Of a stretch of DNA of 64,000 nt, positions 1-11,350 are shown in pieces (within the stretch, counting starts at the first letter, position 1; each line of letters starts with the position of its first letter). The position numbers were made by a program, and so were the translations under genes. The stretch spans positions 36,476,108-36,540,107 of the forward strand of contig NC_088304.1 in assembly GCF_032854445.1 (NCBI RefSeq), written 5' to 3'. The DNA is from Liolophura sinensis (lineage: Eukaryota; Mollusca; Polyplacophora; Chitonida; Chitonidae). The notes under the pieces are model-generated. The model ran no database searches, was not told the origin of the DNA, and saw nothing but the letters and a program-made list of their open reading frames with translations.

Positions 1-318
1 GACATGTGTGTGGTAGGCAACTCTACATATACCGGTGTATCCTCATGTAGAAGGAGCCTTCATATCAACCAATCATTAATACTTTCGTTAAATGAAGTTA
101 AATCGCTGCAAAAATCATTAGCTTGGACCCTCCTTTACAGCTGCAAGCACTTAATTCCACTGATCTTCATGTGCTGTAAGTGCCATGGTACAATAGCACA
201 CGCAGTATGGTTAATATATAAATTCTGACTTGATGACGGACTTATTTGGAATCAAAGCTTACTTGGGTCCACATTTACAGTTTTACTTAATACCGCACGC
301 CATGGTTTACGATGGAAT

Positions 319-863
319 TTATGATTCATGCTTCAATGCTGGCTTGATCTGGTCGTCCGGTTTCCGTACCTGCAAACTGGCTGTCCGTGACAGCAAGGAT
401 CTTGCCGACAGTTCTTCCAACTGTATTAGAGCACGTGGTCTATTGTTCTCTACACTCCGGGTGTCTGTGTATCCCCACCCCTTCAGATACACGGGAGCAT
501 TCATTTCCATTTCTTCATATCCCCCATGTGTCGGCCCCTCAATGTTGGTCGCTCCATTTGAAGTAAGTTTTGGGTGTGTCTCAATTTTAACAGGAACTTG
601 GTGTTTAGATATCTTCGACTCACGCCTCGCCCCTACTCCTTTAGGTCTGGCATCCGTATCATCTCGGAAACTCCCGGACAGAACGTGGGGGGTGCTCCTC
701 TGGCTGGAGGTGAAATGCTCGACTGTAATTCTGTGCTTAGATTTGTCATGAAGCCTGCGCCGATATAGGAAGAAATCGATGATCAATGCGATGAGCAGCA
801 GCATACCGACTGTAAGGCCGATGGATAAGGCGATACCGTTCTTACCAATACAGTTGTCTTCAT
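319..863 (-). CDS. 3'-terminal exon of a single-pass membrane protein (TM + cytoplasmic tail)
   Basis: The exon is open from a splice acceptor (minus-strand ttccag, complement of 864-866) to a stop at 319. Two leading bases complete a split codon, so the preceding intron is phase 1, as is usual for extracellular modules. It encodes 180 residues: a short juxtamembrane stretch with one Cys (EDNCIGKNG), a hydrophobic segment of about 24 residues (IALSIGLTVGMLLLIALIID then FFLY), a basic stop-transfer RRR, and a polar tail of about 135 residues ending in LEELSARSLLSR plus about 20 more. This is type I topology with the tail in the cytosol. The 5' extracellular exons would lie at higher coordinates and were not found, so the ligand and family are unknown. 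The exon at 8568-9112 has the same length, phase, layout and C-terminal motif. No clear AATAAA is visible in the 318 bp before the window edge. Confidence 0.6.
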
Positions 864-1107
864 CTGGAACATGGCAAATATGAACTCATAAATCATTTGT
901 TTCATCGGGACTTTTTTGTAACATCATTTTGTTTTTAGGACTGCCATATGGAATTCAGGGTAATTCTGCTTCCATTCAGGTCGAGAAAGTGAGTTTAATT
1001 ACGACATGGGTGAGAGAAAAACAGTAAAAGCCTTTTAAGCCAAACCTATACATTTTTTTAAACAGGCATCATCTGGATTAAAACACTGCGGCCTCTTTAG
1101 TAAGCAA

Positions 1108-1255
1108 GGGTCATCACTGGTGGAGTGGTTAACCCTTCTGAAATCCCTCGATAATTGGACCCATAACAGAGTAAGGTTGCAGGTTCAAATCCAGATCTCG
1201 CTGATTCATCTCATGCTGAACTTTCTGGAGGTATGTCTTTAAGCCAGTACAGATT
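1108..1255 (+). repeat. tRNA-like SINE head
   Basis: A box-A-like stretch (TGGTGGAGTGGTTAACC) is followed about 70 bp later by a box-B-like stretch (GGTTCAAATCC), with a long variable-arm spacing like tRNA-Ser or tRNA-Leu. The segment continues into non-tRNA sequence and does not fold as an intact tRNA, so a tRNA-derived SINE head is preferred. No second copy was seen in the window. Confidence 0.4.
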
Positions 1256-2044
1256 TAGGGTATGCATATTTAGGTGACTTATTGCAATGCTGTACAGACT
1301 CTTATGTGATTAATAGATTTCTTGTCAAATTTGAAAAAAAAAAACATGACTCATGGTTTACACATTACATTAAGAAATAAGCCAGAGGGGTGAAATATCT
1401 ATCAAAGGCACTCCGTTGCACAGCTGAGACATTCAACATAAAAATAAAAAGGTGTGAATCTATGGTCGAAATTAATTACGCACATAACAAACTAAATTTT
1501 CGAAAGATATTCCAAAAATCAGATTTGAAAAATATCTGTTAATAGGGAAAATGTAAGGATTAACTCGTAAGCTAAAGTAAAAATCTTTTCTAAAAACGAG
1601 CGTGCACCACATGTAACGCAACTGTAACAAAACTGAACAACTTCTAAAATTTTTTAATGTACTAGGAGAATGCAACTCGTGTACTTGAGAAGAAAAACAA
1701 AACGTTAGTAAACGTTATAGTAACCATTGTTGTGTACCTCCAATACACAAAGTGTAGATTTTCAATTTTGTTCTGGGGTACACAGTACTAGTTTACCTTG
1801 TATAAACCCCCGTGCAAATCCTGCATGAGGTACGGACCTGCTGCATGGGAGTTTGTCTATGACGTCATTGGTTAAGACTATTCTGACGTTATGATGACAT
1901 TCTGCTGGAGTAAATCCATGACGGAAACACTTTCTTTCATTTAAGTTTGTGTAAATAAAGGGATTCTGAATAATGTTTATCCATATCCATTGAATGCTAA
2001 TTAGTTACAGCTTCCATTAATCTAACAAACTGACAAATTGTTAA

Positions 2045-2140
2045 ATTAACAAGAGACCATATTTCAACGGTTGCGTGTGACCACCACACTGGTTTTTCTC
2101 TCTGTGCTGTACGCCTTACTTATATTAACTGCTGTTAGAA
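2045..2140 (+). repeat. Dispersed repeat R, copy 1
   Basis: The stretch AACAAGAGACCATATTTCAA followed by TTTCTCTCTGTGCTGTACGC matches sequences at 11214-11350, 40395-40500 and 53573-53690. The family has a shared 'gtatttcaccg' block and a shared 'ctctgtgctgta' block. Element boundaries and class are unknown. Confidence 0.45.
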
Positions 2141-2640
2141 CTGTTAGGGACAATATATTCATCGTGCTGAATGAGATCGCCGTGTTGGATATATGGACAG
2201 CGGCCATCAAGGCGCAACTAAGGCTATTTTGTTATCGACAACTAATATTGTAGCATGATACACGATGTGAATACTGAGTTCACTCAATCGCCTAGAACAC
2301 ACCTTACGTCTTTGCGACATCAATTCTCTCTGCTTGATTCCGTCCTACGCTTTTGCGTACTTTATATACTTTCTTAGTTCTTTGGTGGTTTGTGTTATAT
2401 GTCCTTTTGGAAATTGGCCTTGTGACTATTGATCTGGTTGACGGCTGGTATACGAATGTCTGTGACAACGCATAGATGAGTGTTATAGGATGTCTATTGC
2501 ACTACGTCTGTCTTAATTGTTTACTGCATTGTTATTTTTGTCTATGGATGCATGTTTTCCATAAACGGAAAGCATTTATTGTGGTTTGTACATTTATTAT
2601 ATGACAAGTCTTTGTCCGATGTCACTTAATTGTCATGCCC

Positions 2641-2864
2641 TGGGGCCGATTCCACAAAGCCATTTCTGACTTCAGTCAAAATTTTAAATCTGTCCACAAC
2701 GCTCAGTTTTTGGTACTGAAAGTTGAAATTCGGATACGTTTGGCTTCAGATGATTGACACTGATGAGGTGGGCTAAATTGTACATTATAAAACTGAAAAA
2801 AAGCGTTAAGATCGTATTTTAAATTTTGACTTAAGTCAGAAATGTCTTTGTGGAATCAGTCCCA
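2641..2864. mobile_element. MITE family 1, complete copy
   Basis: The two ends form a long imperfect terminal inverted repeat of about 48 bp. The left arm begins TGGGGCCGATTCCACAAAGC, and the right arm is its reverse complement with a few mismatches. Both arms contain GACTTNAGTC. The element is about 224 bp with no coding capacity. Target duplications are not convincing. A related shorter element lies at 38079-38243 and one end at 3085-3127. Confidence 0.7.
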
Positions 2865-3084
2865 GACCTTTAAACATATTGAGCGTTTGTGATTCAGCAG
2901 CTATACCAGCAACACGATGTGAAAAGACTTCGCGTTTAAGTCATAAACTGCAAATCCGTACAAAGCCAAACTCAGAAAGGGAAAAAGCTCAAATTCTGGT
3001 TAGTGCATTGTTCTACAATAAAGAGTCATTGAACAAATTTTAAAGTTTCTAGAGCAAAACATTTTGTTTGTAACTGTGTTTGAA

Positions 3085-3127
3085 TATCTCACTTAAGTGT
3101 TAAGATGTTTGATAAATACGGGCCCTG
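3085..3127. mobile_element. MITE family 1, solitary end
   Basis: The segment ACTTAAGTGTTAAGATGTTT GATAAATACGGGCCC-like matches the right terminal repeat of the 38079-38243 element. No partner arm was recognised within several hundred bases, so this is a broken copy. Confidence 0.45.
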
Positions 3128-4126
3128 TGCTCTTGTTATGGGCCGGACATCGGCAAACCACGTGTGAAAACGGGACTTGCGCACGGTGCTAATTAAATAA
3201 AAAATATTTAATAATGCCGTTGTTTCGTAAGGCCGTTCATTGTGATAAATTCATTTAAACAATGAGACAAAAGAATTGATCTTCGAGACAAAATATAAGG
3301 CAGCGCCATTCTACATGTTTATTTCGCCGTTCATTGTGTTTAATTCGCTTAACAAAATATTTAGTCAAAAACAATGGCCTTCGCTACGAAATAAATTGCT
3401 GTGACACGCGCTGGAACAACATATACTATTTGTTTATTTGGCCGTTCATTGTGATATATTCGTTTTAAAAATTGAGTCAAAAACGTTGATCTTCTGGACG
3501 AAATGTATGGTAGCGCCACACTCTGACGCAACGTATACTATTTGTTTCTTTTTTGTGTACGGGTATATGGTTATTTATCACATATAAGATTATATTTGTT
3601 TCTTTCGTCGTTGATATATATTTGTTTCTGTATTTCTTAATACTATATTTCATTATTTCTTTACGCATTGGTCCACGTCTCTCTTCAACTACTAGCTGAC
3701 TCAACTTACACTTTGAAATAAAGAAGAACCCTGTTGACTTTCAGAGACTTTGGCCTATGTTCAAACGTATTTTAAACATATCATTCATACCGAGGACCCA
3801 AATCGAAACGTTTGCATCAAATAAACCGAGAAGTTGTTACCCATAATAAAGTTTCTTGTTTCTTTGTTTCTAAGTGTGTTTCTCTGTTCTTTGTGTTTAA
3901 TGTTGTCCAATTTGTGACTACCTTAGAGGAGATGAAAACATGAAAATAGCGTTCATAAATATGGTCTTAAATTTTTTATTTTTCTTGATGGGGAAAAGGA
4001 CATTTGAAAATAATTTTAGTATGTTGGGTATTTGAGACCACCTTTTCGTGTGTATGGTCTTGCTTTATAATGTTTCATATGACATCTATGATGTGAAGCA
4101 TAACTAATAAATTTACTTGTGTCCTG

Positions 4127-4262
4127 CAGCAACCTACAGATGGTCATGGATTTCCCACTGGCTGTGGCCGGTTTCCTCCCACCATAATGCTGACCGCCGT
4201 CATTTAAGTGAAATATTCTTGAGTATGGCGTAAAACACCAATCAGATAAATAAATAAAAAAA
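4127..4262 (+). repeat. SINE family 1, 5'-truncated copy
   Basis: It matches the 3' half of the full copy at 28683-28946: 'cagcaacctgcggatggtcgtggg', then 'ccaccataatgctg.ccgccgtc', then 'gtgaaatattcttgagtacggcgtaaaacacc', ending in a (TAAA)n-like tail. It lacks the tRNA-like head. Confidence 0.75.
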
Positions 4263-5015
4263 ATTACTTAAAGGTAAATCTGTCACTTATGTCTGAACAC
4301 AAACGTGAAATCTGAATTGTGATAATATTAGGAATATATTATGAATATAAATATGATCAAAATACTGATTCAAAACATTTGTCAGGAGGAAAGTCTAAAT
4401 CCAGTCCCAAATGTATTTATTGCACATGAATGATACACCTATTTAGGACTTATATATACCAGTGGCTCTATCACGTTCTGCTTGTGTGAGTCTCGGCATC
4501 TCTTAGATATTTTTTTATGGTATTGCACCCTTACCATGTGCTACATCGGTATTTATACGGCGGTCATTATCGAGAATTTTCAACAGGGCCCGAAACTCTG
4601 TTTTTCCGATTTTTCATGATGTCTTACACCAATTTCAATGAATCTCGTTAAAAAGTGACGTGTACACAGGGTGCTTATGTGCAAACGTTTTCGCACAACG
4701 TTCAAACTTATTCAACTTATTTTTCCATAGAAAAAACTGCATTTAAAAGTTATACGTTTCTTTTGCCCGGTAGTTTATTTAAATATCATTTTTTGCATCT
4801 CTTGACATCACTACCACCACTTGTAAATTGTTTACAGAAAATTTGAACTTTACAACATGATTCTAGAGCACAACTGAAACAGGTTTACTGATATACTGAT
4901 ATGCTCATTATAGGCCAGCGCGTCACGCACATTGTGGTGGGGCTAAACCTAAAACAAAGCCGATCTGTTAAGCACCGGCCCCAGAGGTTAAGCTTTGCTG
5001 GTAGCAGTGATGTAA

Positions 5016-5268
5016 AGCGAGTGTAGACCTCGGCACATGGCGCTGAAAGAAGTGTTGGTTACCCTTTGCGACTGCGTGCGTCTGCCGATAATTACAGTAT
5101 TTTCTAGCTGTAATCACGCGGGTTTCTTTGTTCCGCAGCTAAGAGCGAATGTAGACCTCGGGACATTGCGCTGCGAAGTGTTGGTTCCCCTTTGTGACTG
5201 CGTGCGTCTGCCGATAATTACAATATTTTCTAGCTGTAATCACGCGGGTTTGTTTGTTCCGCAGCGAA
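5016..5268 (+). repeat. Two-copy direct tandem duplication (~128 bp unit)
   Basis: Copy 1 (about 5016-5143) and copy 2 (about 5144-5268) differ by scattered substitutions and a 3-bp change. Each carries 'gtagacctcgg.acat', 'actgcgtgcgtctgccgata' and 'gctgtaatcacgcgggtt'. A single + frame (5037-5336) is open through both copies, but this may be chance. Within copy 1, ATTACAG and CTGTAAT form a 7-bp inverted repeat around a 10-bp loop. Confidence 0.8.
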
Positions 5269-6065
5269 GAACTTGTACTCATACTCACTACACAGAAATA
5301 CGCATCTCATTTTCCTGGCTGACTTTTTCTCACTAGTTTCTGCATGTGTGAAGAAAACAATGTAATTCTCGCGTCATGGCATATACACGAACATATCATA
5401 TCACCTGACCGAGTAGCCTTTTATAGTTATGTATTTAAATAAATTTGTGTCGTCACTCATGTGTGTTAATATACAGGGTATCTTTAAGTTGGAAAGCTGA
5501 TGCACCTTTCACACAGGCAGTTGACCTGTATATACATGTATGTGCATTGGTACGAACTGTTTATTGACACGTTTCATGGAAGATCTCCCAGCAACATGCC
5601 GATGGGCGTGGGTTTACCCCTCAGCTCTGCCATGTCACCAAGAACGGTTACATAACGCTCAACATACAACTATAGATAAAGATCCAGAACCCTTGGAATG
5701 AAACACCAACATTGCACTTGCTTGTATACGTTTACATATGTATAACAGGTAATTAATAAATTTAGCGCATCCATTGCATTGCTGAGTGAAATGCATTTCC
5801 GACTCACGCCAGGACGTTTTAACGTGAGTTGCATAAGGCAGCTTGCTTTACTGTAGGCGAACATAGTGCTCATCTACGCTGTAGATAAACAAGGAATAAA
5901 ATATACACGTTATTCTATATTAATAATTCAAACTTTAAAAGAGAAGGTTGTCTAAATATAGTTGTATGTATGGCAAATTCGACAATATGAATTTTGGCTT
6001 AGGGCTTGAATTAACAAGTTGAAATTCGTAATAGCTGTGACATTCTGCAAAACGCCTAGATCGTG

Positions 6066-6182
6066 TAGTTATATTTATTTTATTTATTTGATTGGTGTTT
6101 TACACCGTGCTTAAGAATACTTAACTTATAAGACGGCGGCCAGCGTTATGGTGGGAGGAAACAGGGAAGAGCACACTGATGA
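6066..6182 (-). repeat. SINE family 1, partial copy
   Basis: It begins on the + strand with (TTTA)n, 'gattggtgttttacaccgtgc' and 'gacggcggccagcgttatgg', which is the reverse complement of the SINE family 1 3' end. It is truncated before the tRNA-like head. Confidence 0.75.
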
Positions 6183-6633
6183 CATTTACGTAATGCACAA
6201 GTTGCATAACTCCGGCAAACGAAGACTTCATTGTGGCTCACTATATCGGCATTATGTTCTGCTAGCATAAGGAAAGTGCATCATGATGGCAAAATAAAAC
6301 GCTGAAATAATGTCATAATGAAATGTAAGGTCATTTGACATACCTCTTGTGTCCGTGTCCACTCCAGTATCGTCCATAATTTACAATATTCCTGGCAATG
6401 TACTGGTTAACGTAGATCGCATAAGAAGACGTAATTCACCAGGAAGCTCTTGCGCCAGCCTTGCACTGCCTTGACAGAGGCAACCCCGATAATCCAGGGA
6501 TGTAGATATGTAAATTGACCGTGTAATTGAATCTGGGTTAAAATGGGTAATGTCTTTCTCATTGCCCGTACGTGTGAAGTCCATTGGTTGTGAGACATGA
6601 AAGAGCTTGCATATGTGTCGTCTACATGACATG

Positions 6634-6634
<1 letters not shown>

Positions 6635-6714
<80 letters not shown>
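6635..6714. repeat. (TA)40 microsatellite
   Basis: An uninterrupted run of alternating TA of about 80 bp. It generates a spurious Tyr/Ile-repeat frame on the minus strand. Confidence 0.98.
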
Positions 6715-6715
<1 letters not shown>

Positions 6716-7949
6716 CTGATAACTCGTAGAAGAATGTGGTTGGGTGGCAATATAACTGATAGGATTTTCTATTTTTGACACCCTATGTTTTAACATGGAC
6801 TTTTTTTGTTGACGTGTGGCATGTGAGCAAAAGGACGAGAGAAATCATGTTTCCAGTTTCGGGAGTGAATTCATTTTGTGCACAATTAAACTGTTGTAAA
6901 ATTTTCGCCCCCTCCCCCCCCCCCCCTCCGCTCACTATATAGCCTATGCTATAGAATCCCATGCTTTTTTTCTTTAGAGTCAGAACGATATTAAAATAGC
7001 TAAATTGTCAGCAGTCAAATTCCAATGTTTACACAGCAAAGTAAGGGCTTAGACCACCATTTTGTCAAGGAAATCTATAATTGAATCGGTAGTAGTTACC
7101 GATTGTCTGGTGATGTTTGAATTTCTCTCTGATCTGCAAAACGGAACATTTGTTTTCTGAACTAAAAAATTTGAGGACAATTCAAGGAAATGTTCAACGA
7201 AACACTTTTATGTGCAAAAAAGGGGAAAATTTGAAAAAAGAGTATGAAATCGGACAGGACAACACCGGACAACACTGGACACCTTCCTCAGATATTTGCA
7301 CCAGAGAATGTGTTACTCGGATTCCCTATTTTGGAAACATAAATTTTGGGGAAAACAGATTTCTGGAACCTTGCAGAGCACAGTTCAAGCCGACAAACAG
7401 CGAAAGAAAATCCGAAGTCAAAATCATACATCTGTGACGTCATCCAGGCCCAGGCTTATAGCTGTATTTGTTGTTTGTTTAACGTGATTGAATGAGTGAG
7501 TATAAATGATATACCACTGGTATTGTAATGCCCGGTATTACCCCGCTGCTGGTTGTGGTAAAGTCTGATACCATGATCTGCAGTTTTGCAAATAGCCTAC
7601 ATGCAAATATACATTAAACGATCTCAAATTTTCTTACAGTTAACAATGATCGTTTAATAATCATATAGGATAGGTTTTTGGTTTCCGTTTTTGGGTGCTG
7701 GGAGATTTAGGCTGGCTCTAAGGGAAACATTACCGTGTCTCAGAAAAGATGTACACGTATTTACTCGGAATACAAAACCAATACATCACGTTTCAACCCA
7801 GGTGTTTCCCAACCTTCTACTTCGCGTAAGTTAAAAAGAAACGCATAGTGCTGCATACACTAATTGCATTTAGAAAAAGGGGAAATACGACAGAATATGC
7901 GAGAATCTTTCGCTGATACTTTGGGAATTCAAATTATTGTTCAGATTAT

Positions 7950-8100
7950 ATAAGTCGTGAAGGAGCCCTGTAGTGTTCGGGCTTTCCGGGTCATATTGCC
8001 TGGTAAAATGATGGTAAACGGACCTCGTAACCTCTGCCCAGTGGAGTTCGACTCCAGTACGCGTACTCAGTGGTGAAGTATGTGAGTCCAAACTGTTGAG
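7950..8100 (+). repeat. Possible tRNA-derived SINE fragment
   Basis: A box-B-like GAGTTCGACTCC occurs at about 8044-8055, preceded by a weak box-A-like region. The copy is degraded and not clearly the same family as the (TAAA)n SINEs. Confidence 0.25.
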
Positions 8101-8307
8101 GCGCAAACAAGAACAAATACGGTTAAATTCCTATCTACGACAGCGGTCAGTTTCATAAGTGAAGGACACCAGAGACATATTCCCCAAAATATCCAGCTGC
8201 GTGTAATGTAGATGGAAAACAACGAGCGTCACCCATTACGAGTGTGTGAACGGTGACAGGGCGTACAAGGCTCCAAGCACAAAAGAGGAATATTAGAGAG
8301 GGATAAT

Positions 8308-8437
8308 ATTTATTTATTATCTGATGTTTTACGCCACACTCAAAATATTTCATCTATAGGGTTACGGCGTCGAACAATTGTTGGGAGGAAACCAGTCAGA
8401 GTTCGCGAGAAATCCACGACTATCCGCAGGTTACTGG
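8308..8437 (-). repeat. SINE family 1, degraded partial copy
   Basis: It reads (TTTA)n, 'ctgatgttttacgccacactc', 'gggaggaaacc' and 'ccacgactatccgcaggtta', the reverse complement of the SINE 3' half with several indels. It lies just past the likely poly(A) signal of the 8568-9112 exon. Confidence 0.65.
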
Positions 8438-8487
8438 CGAGAGGAATAATAAACATTTGGTGAACAAATGCTTTATAATATAACGGT

Positions 8488-8493
8488 TTTATT
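8488..8493 (-). terminator. Likely poly(A) signal AATAAA of the 8568-9112 exon
   Basis: TTTATT on the + strand reads AATAAA on the - strand, about 75 nt past the stop codon at 8568. This is a normal place for 3' end formation of a short-UTR transcript. Confidence 0.5.
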
Positions 8494-8567
8494 GAAAACT
8501 ACAACGATGAGTGCAGGTATGAAGATGTCAGGACGTGAAAGGTATGAGTATGAGATGATCGAATAAT

Positions 8568-9112
8568 CTAACATGGAGTAAGTTCATCTGGATTCCTTGT
8601 CTGTGAAACGTCTGGGTTTCGCGATAACAGCTCCTTTGCATTTATTTCTTCCAAGTTTTTGCGTTTCTCTTTTACGTTAACAGGGCTTTGTTCAACTTTG
8701 TCTGCTACTGTCACGTGACTATCATCACTGATCATGTGATTCGTCACGCCGTCGTGATGGTAGGCCATAGCTGTGGCTGTAGAGAACACGCCTGGTATGT
8801 TTAAACTGAAAATTGATTGTTTTAACGATTTTTCCGCAGAATTCTTGTCCGAGCGATGATGTTTGACATGAGACAAAAGCGAAGATCGTTTTCTGGATTT
8901 GCCCCATGGTTTTGTCTCTTCCGTCACAAATGTGTTGGTGAGCACCTGTGCACGAACCCGGAGCTTTTGGCCCGCCTCAAATCGGTGCTGTCGTGACATC
9001 GTCTTTTTCCGCCGATACCGACAGAAATCCACCGTATACACCAGTAAGAACAGAGTCACGATGGGTATGACAATGATTAACACAGATGTTGTCTTCTGGG
9101 AGGGCAGCAGTC
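8568..9112 (-). CDS. 3'-terminal exon of a single-pass membrane protein, paralogue of the 319-863 exon
   Basis: The exon follows a good acceptor (minus-strand tatatttcag, complement of 9113 onward) and opens with two bases of a split codon, so the intron is phase 1. It encodes 180 residues: a short external stretch (LLPSQKTT), a hydrophobic span of about 20 residues (VLIIVIPIVTLFLLVYTV), a basic anchor (RYRRKK), and a polar cytoplasmic tail rich in Lys, Ser and His ending LEEINAKELLSR plus 17 residues. It shares exact length, phase, TM position and the C-terminal motif with 319-863, but the middle of the tail has diverged. Upstream ectodomain exons at higher coordinates were not identified. 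It could be a second gene of a tandem pair or an alternative last exon of the same gene. The function is unknown. Confidence 0.6.
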
Positions 9113-10424
9113 CTGAAATATAAAATAAGAATGAGTTGTAATGAATTGCGTTGTGTTTATCGTTGACATCACCTCCGAGATTGTTCAGTGTGAAAAACAG
9201 ATTTGCAAAAGATTATGACTTCACCCAAAATGAAATCGTGACGTCAGTTTGTAATATCTATAGCCTATTATTTTTGGGTTGAATGTTACTAGTAGATTCT
9301 AATGCTATAAAGATCAAATTCCGATTCAATTTGACTCGGATGGGACGGGTTGACAAGATACAATCCCACTCTCTCTTGTCAATCTTATCAATCTGTTGTA
9401 TGTTTCCTTTTTGTCCATGTCTTGAAATCAAAAACTTAGCCCCCTCTGTAAATACCCACTGGTTAACCATTTGATCATTACACTGATAACGGTTTTAGTA
9501 CCTATACTAAAACGTCGATCTGTCCTACAGACACTTGTTTTGGCAGCTATTATCATTGACGTCTCCACTGCAGGCTACTCAGTTTCCTGGCTGACCGCTG
9601 GACCCTGAGGAAAACTGCAGTGTAAAACCAAGTTTACCCTTCGAGAGGAAAGTTTAAAAGGGTACTTTTTATTTTAGGACACATGAAAACCAAATCCAGA
9701 AATAAAAACCAACCTTTTCATGTATCCCTTAGTATGTGTCACCATGGCAGTAATAATGAACTGAGCTCGAGAGTACTCTTAGCTTGAAGTAGACAGTATG
9801 ACATTTTCGCGCTCAAGTCTATTTTCCATATGTTCACATTCGACCGTAAAACAGGTTAAATATAATTTTACATCAAAAATGTGTTTGCATAACACTCCAA
9901 AAGAATAAAAGTATTGACAAAATTCGAGTGAAATATCTATTTTCAGCCAGTGGCACTCGACATAGAAACGTCTTACATGATAATCTATGACGTAAGACAC
10001 ACGTGTATTCAAGATATTTAATGTTAACAAGTTTTGTCGCCGAAAAGCTTCCTAAAAATGGTGGATGTTATCAAATGCATGCAATAAAGTTCAATCAGAA
10101 CTCCTTCCCAGCAATCGCTTTGCACCTAAGAGATAACCACACCAATCTGTGAATGAATCAAAGGATGTGAACTATAAGTCTACATATAAGTCTACATATC
10201 ATCAGTCAGTTCGTCAGTCCATCAGTTTGCTAGTCGGTTCATTGTGCTGATTTGAAATTTGCTGCATCATGGCAATTTGCAGATAAAGTTTAGGTTTTGG
10301 GCCGTAACATATATTTTCGACAATACTATTTGTTCGTCATTGTCCTGTGTTTTAGACATGAGCAGCTGTCCAACTTTTTTTTTAAATTGGTTCAATTGAT
10401 ACATAGCTTCATCTTTGTCAAGTT

Positions 10425-10620
10425 TCGCTCATTTCAACAAAACTTATGTCCTGTTCTTGTGGACATTGACAGATTACAGATATTTTTTGAAACGGCTGGT
10501 TAATTCTGAATTAAAATTCGGTAGATGGCTTCACTGAGACAAGTTAAAGATCAGTATCGATTTTTGCAGCGTTTCCAGCATTTTCAACAAAATTATGGCC
10601 ATATCAGTTTGGCTTTGGAC
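10425..10620 (+). repeat. Divergent tandem units
   Basis: 'atttcaacaaaacttatgtcc' near 10431 recurs as 'ttttcaacaaaattatggcc' near 10581, a period of about 150 bp. The units are divergent. They underlie the chance frames at 10297-10503 and 10525-10710. Confidence 0.35.
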
Positions 10621-11213
10621 TTTCATATTTACATGAAGCTATTATCTGACGGCTCAAACCAATATAGGGAACATGTACAGTTTTGGCGATACTTCCAGAG
10701 TGCTGTTTAAATTTGTGCTCGTTTTAATATGTCATTTAAACGTACAAATATTGGATCATATCAATTGCACAAACTCATAAAATGGCCTACTTTGAAGCCT
10801 GGTTTCAATAAACCGATATAGGAGTATGCCAAAAGTTGAACCACACAATGGCCAGCGTCATGCTTACATGGTATTCACCTTATTCTTTTCGTTTCTTGAA
10901 CGGGGTTACAACTTCACCAAAGACTTCACAAGACTCAACACGCACATTCATCAAAGGGATTCACTCTAAAGGTTCTTGAAAGGCAAGGTAAGCGCCATTG
11001 TAAGTTTGAAACGACTATCAAATGGATGATCGGAATTAGACCTACTAACCTACGAAGGTTAGAGCCTAGACAGGCCTCACCCTGTTGACGCATGGTAATA
11101 TTCCATCGTTGCTGCACCTTCATGGCGCTGTCATTGTGTTTCATCGGATTCGTCTAATTTGTATGAATGTTGTCTTTTCTTCACTTACAACGTTGTTATT
11201 TAAAAGCCTGGCT

Positions 11214-11350
11214 AAGGTAAATTGACAAGAGGCCGGATTTCACTTAATTTCACTTAATCAATTTTTTTCATTTAATTTAATGGTGATACTATTTGACAAC
11301 TGGCCCACTGTCGTCACTCTCTCTGCTGTGGTCTTTTATGTTATTTATGG
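11214..11350 (+). repeat. Dispersed repeat R, copy 2
   Basis: 'ggtaaattgacaagaggccg' and 'cccactgtcgtcactctctctgctgt' match the 53573-53690 copy. An AT-rich insertion separates the two blocks. Confidence 0.4.

Larger units (their letters stand above)
864..8567. other. Interval between the two membrane-protein exons: repeats, no recognised exon
   Basis: No exon that could supply an extracellular domain to the 319-863 exon was recognised by eye. Phase-1 exons without a Met would be easy to miss. The interval holds a tRNA-like SINE, a MITE and a MITE end, several SINE fragments, a 128-bp tandem duplication, an 80-bp (TA)n run and a poly-C run at about 6908-6926. The rest is AT-rich with no clear features. 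The open frame at 7117-7437 has no splice support or recognisable domain. Confidence 0.5.

Noticed and set aside
319-863. Dileucine sorting motif in the shared tail motif
   Set aside because: The LL lacks an acidic residue at the -4 position in both tails, so it does not fit [DE]xxxL[LI].
6407-6796. 129-codon minus-strand frame with long Tyr/Ile repeat
   Set aside because: It is produced by the (TA)n microsatellite.
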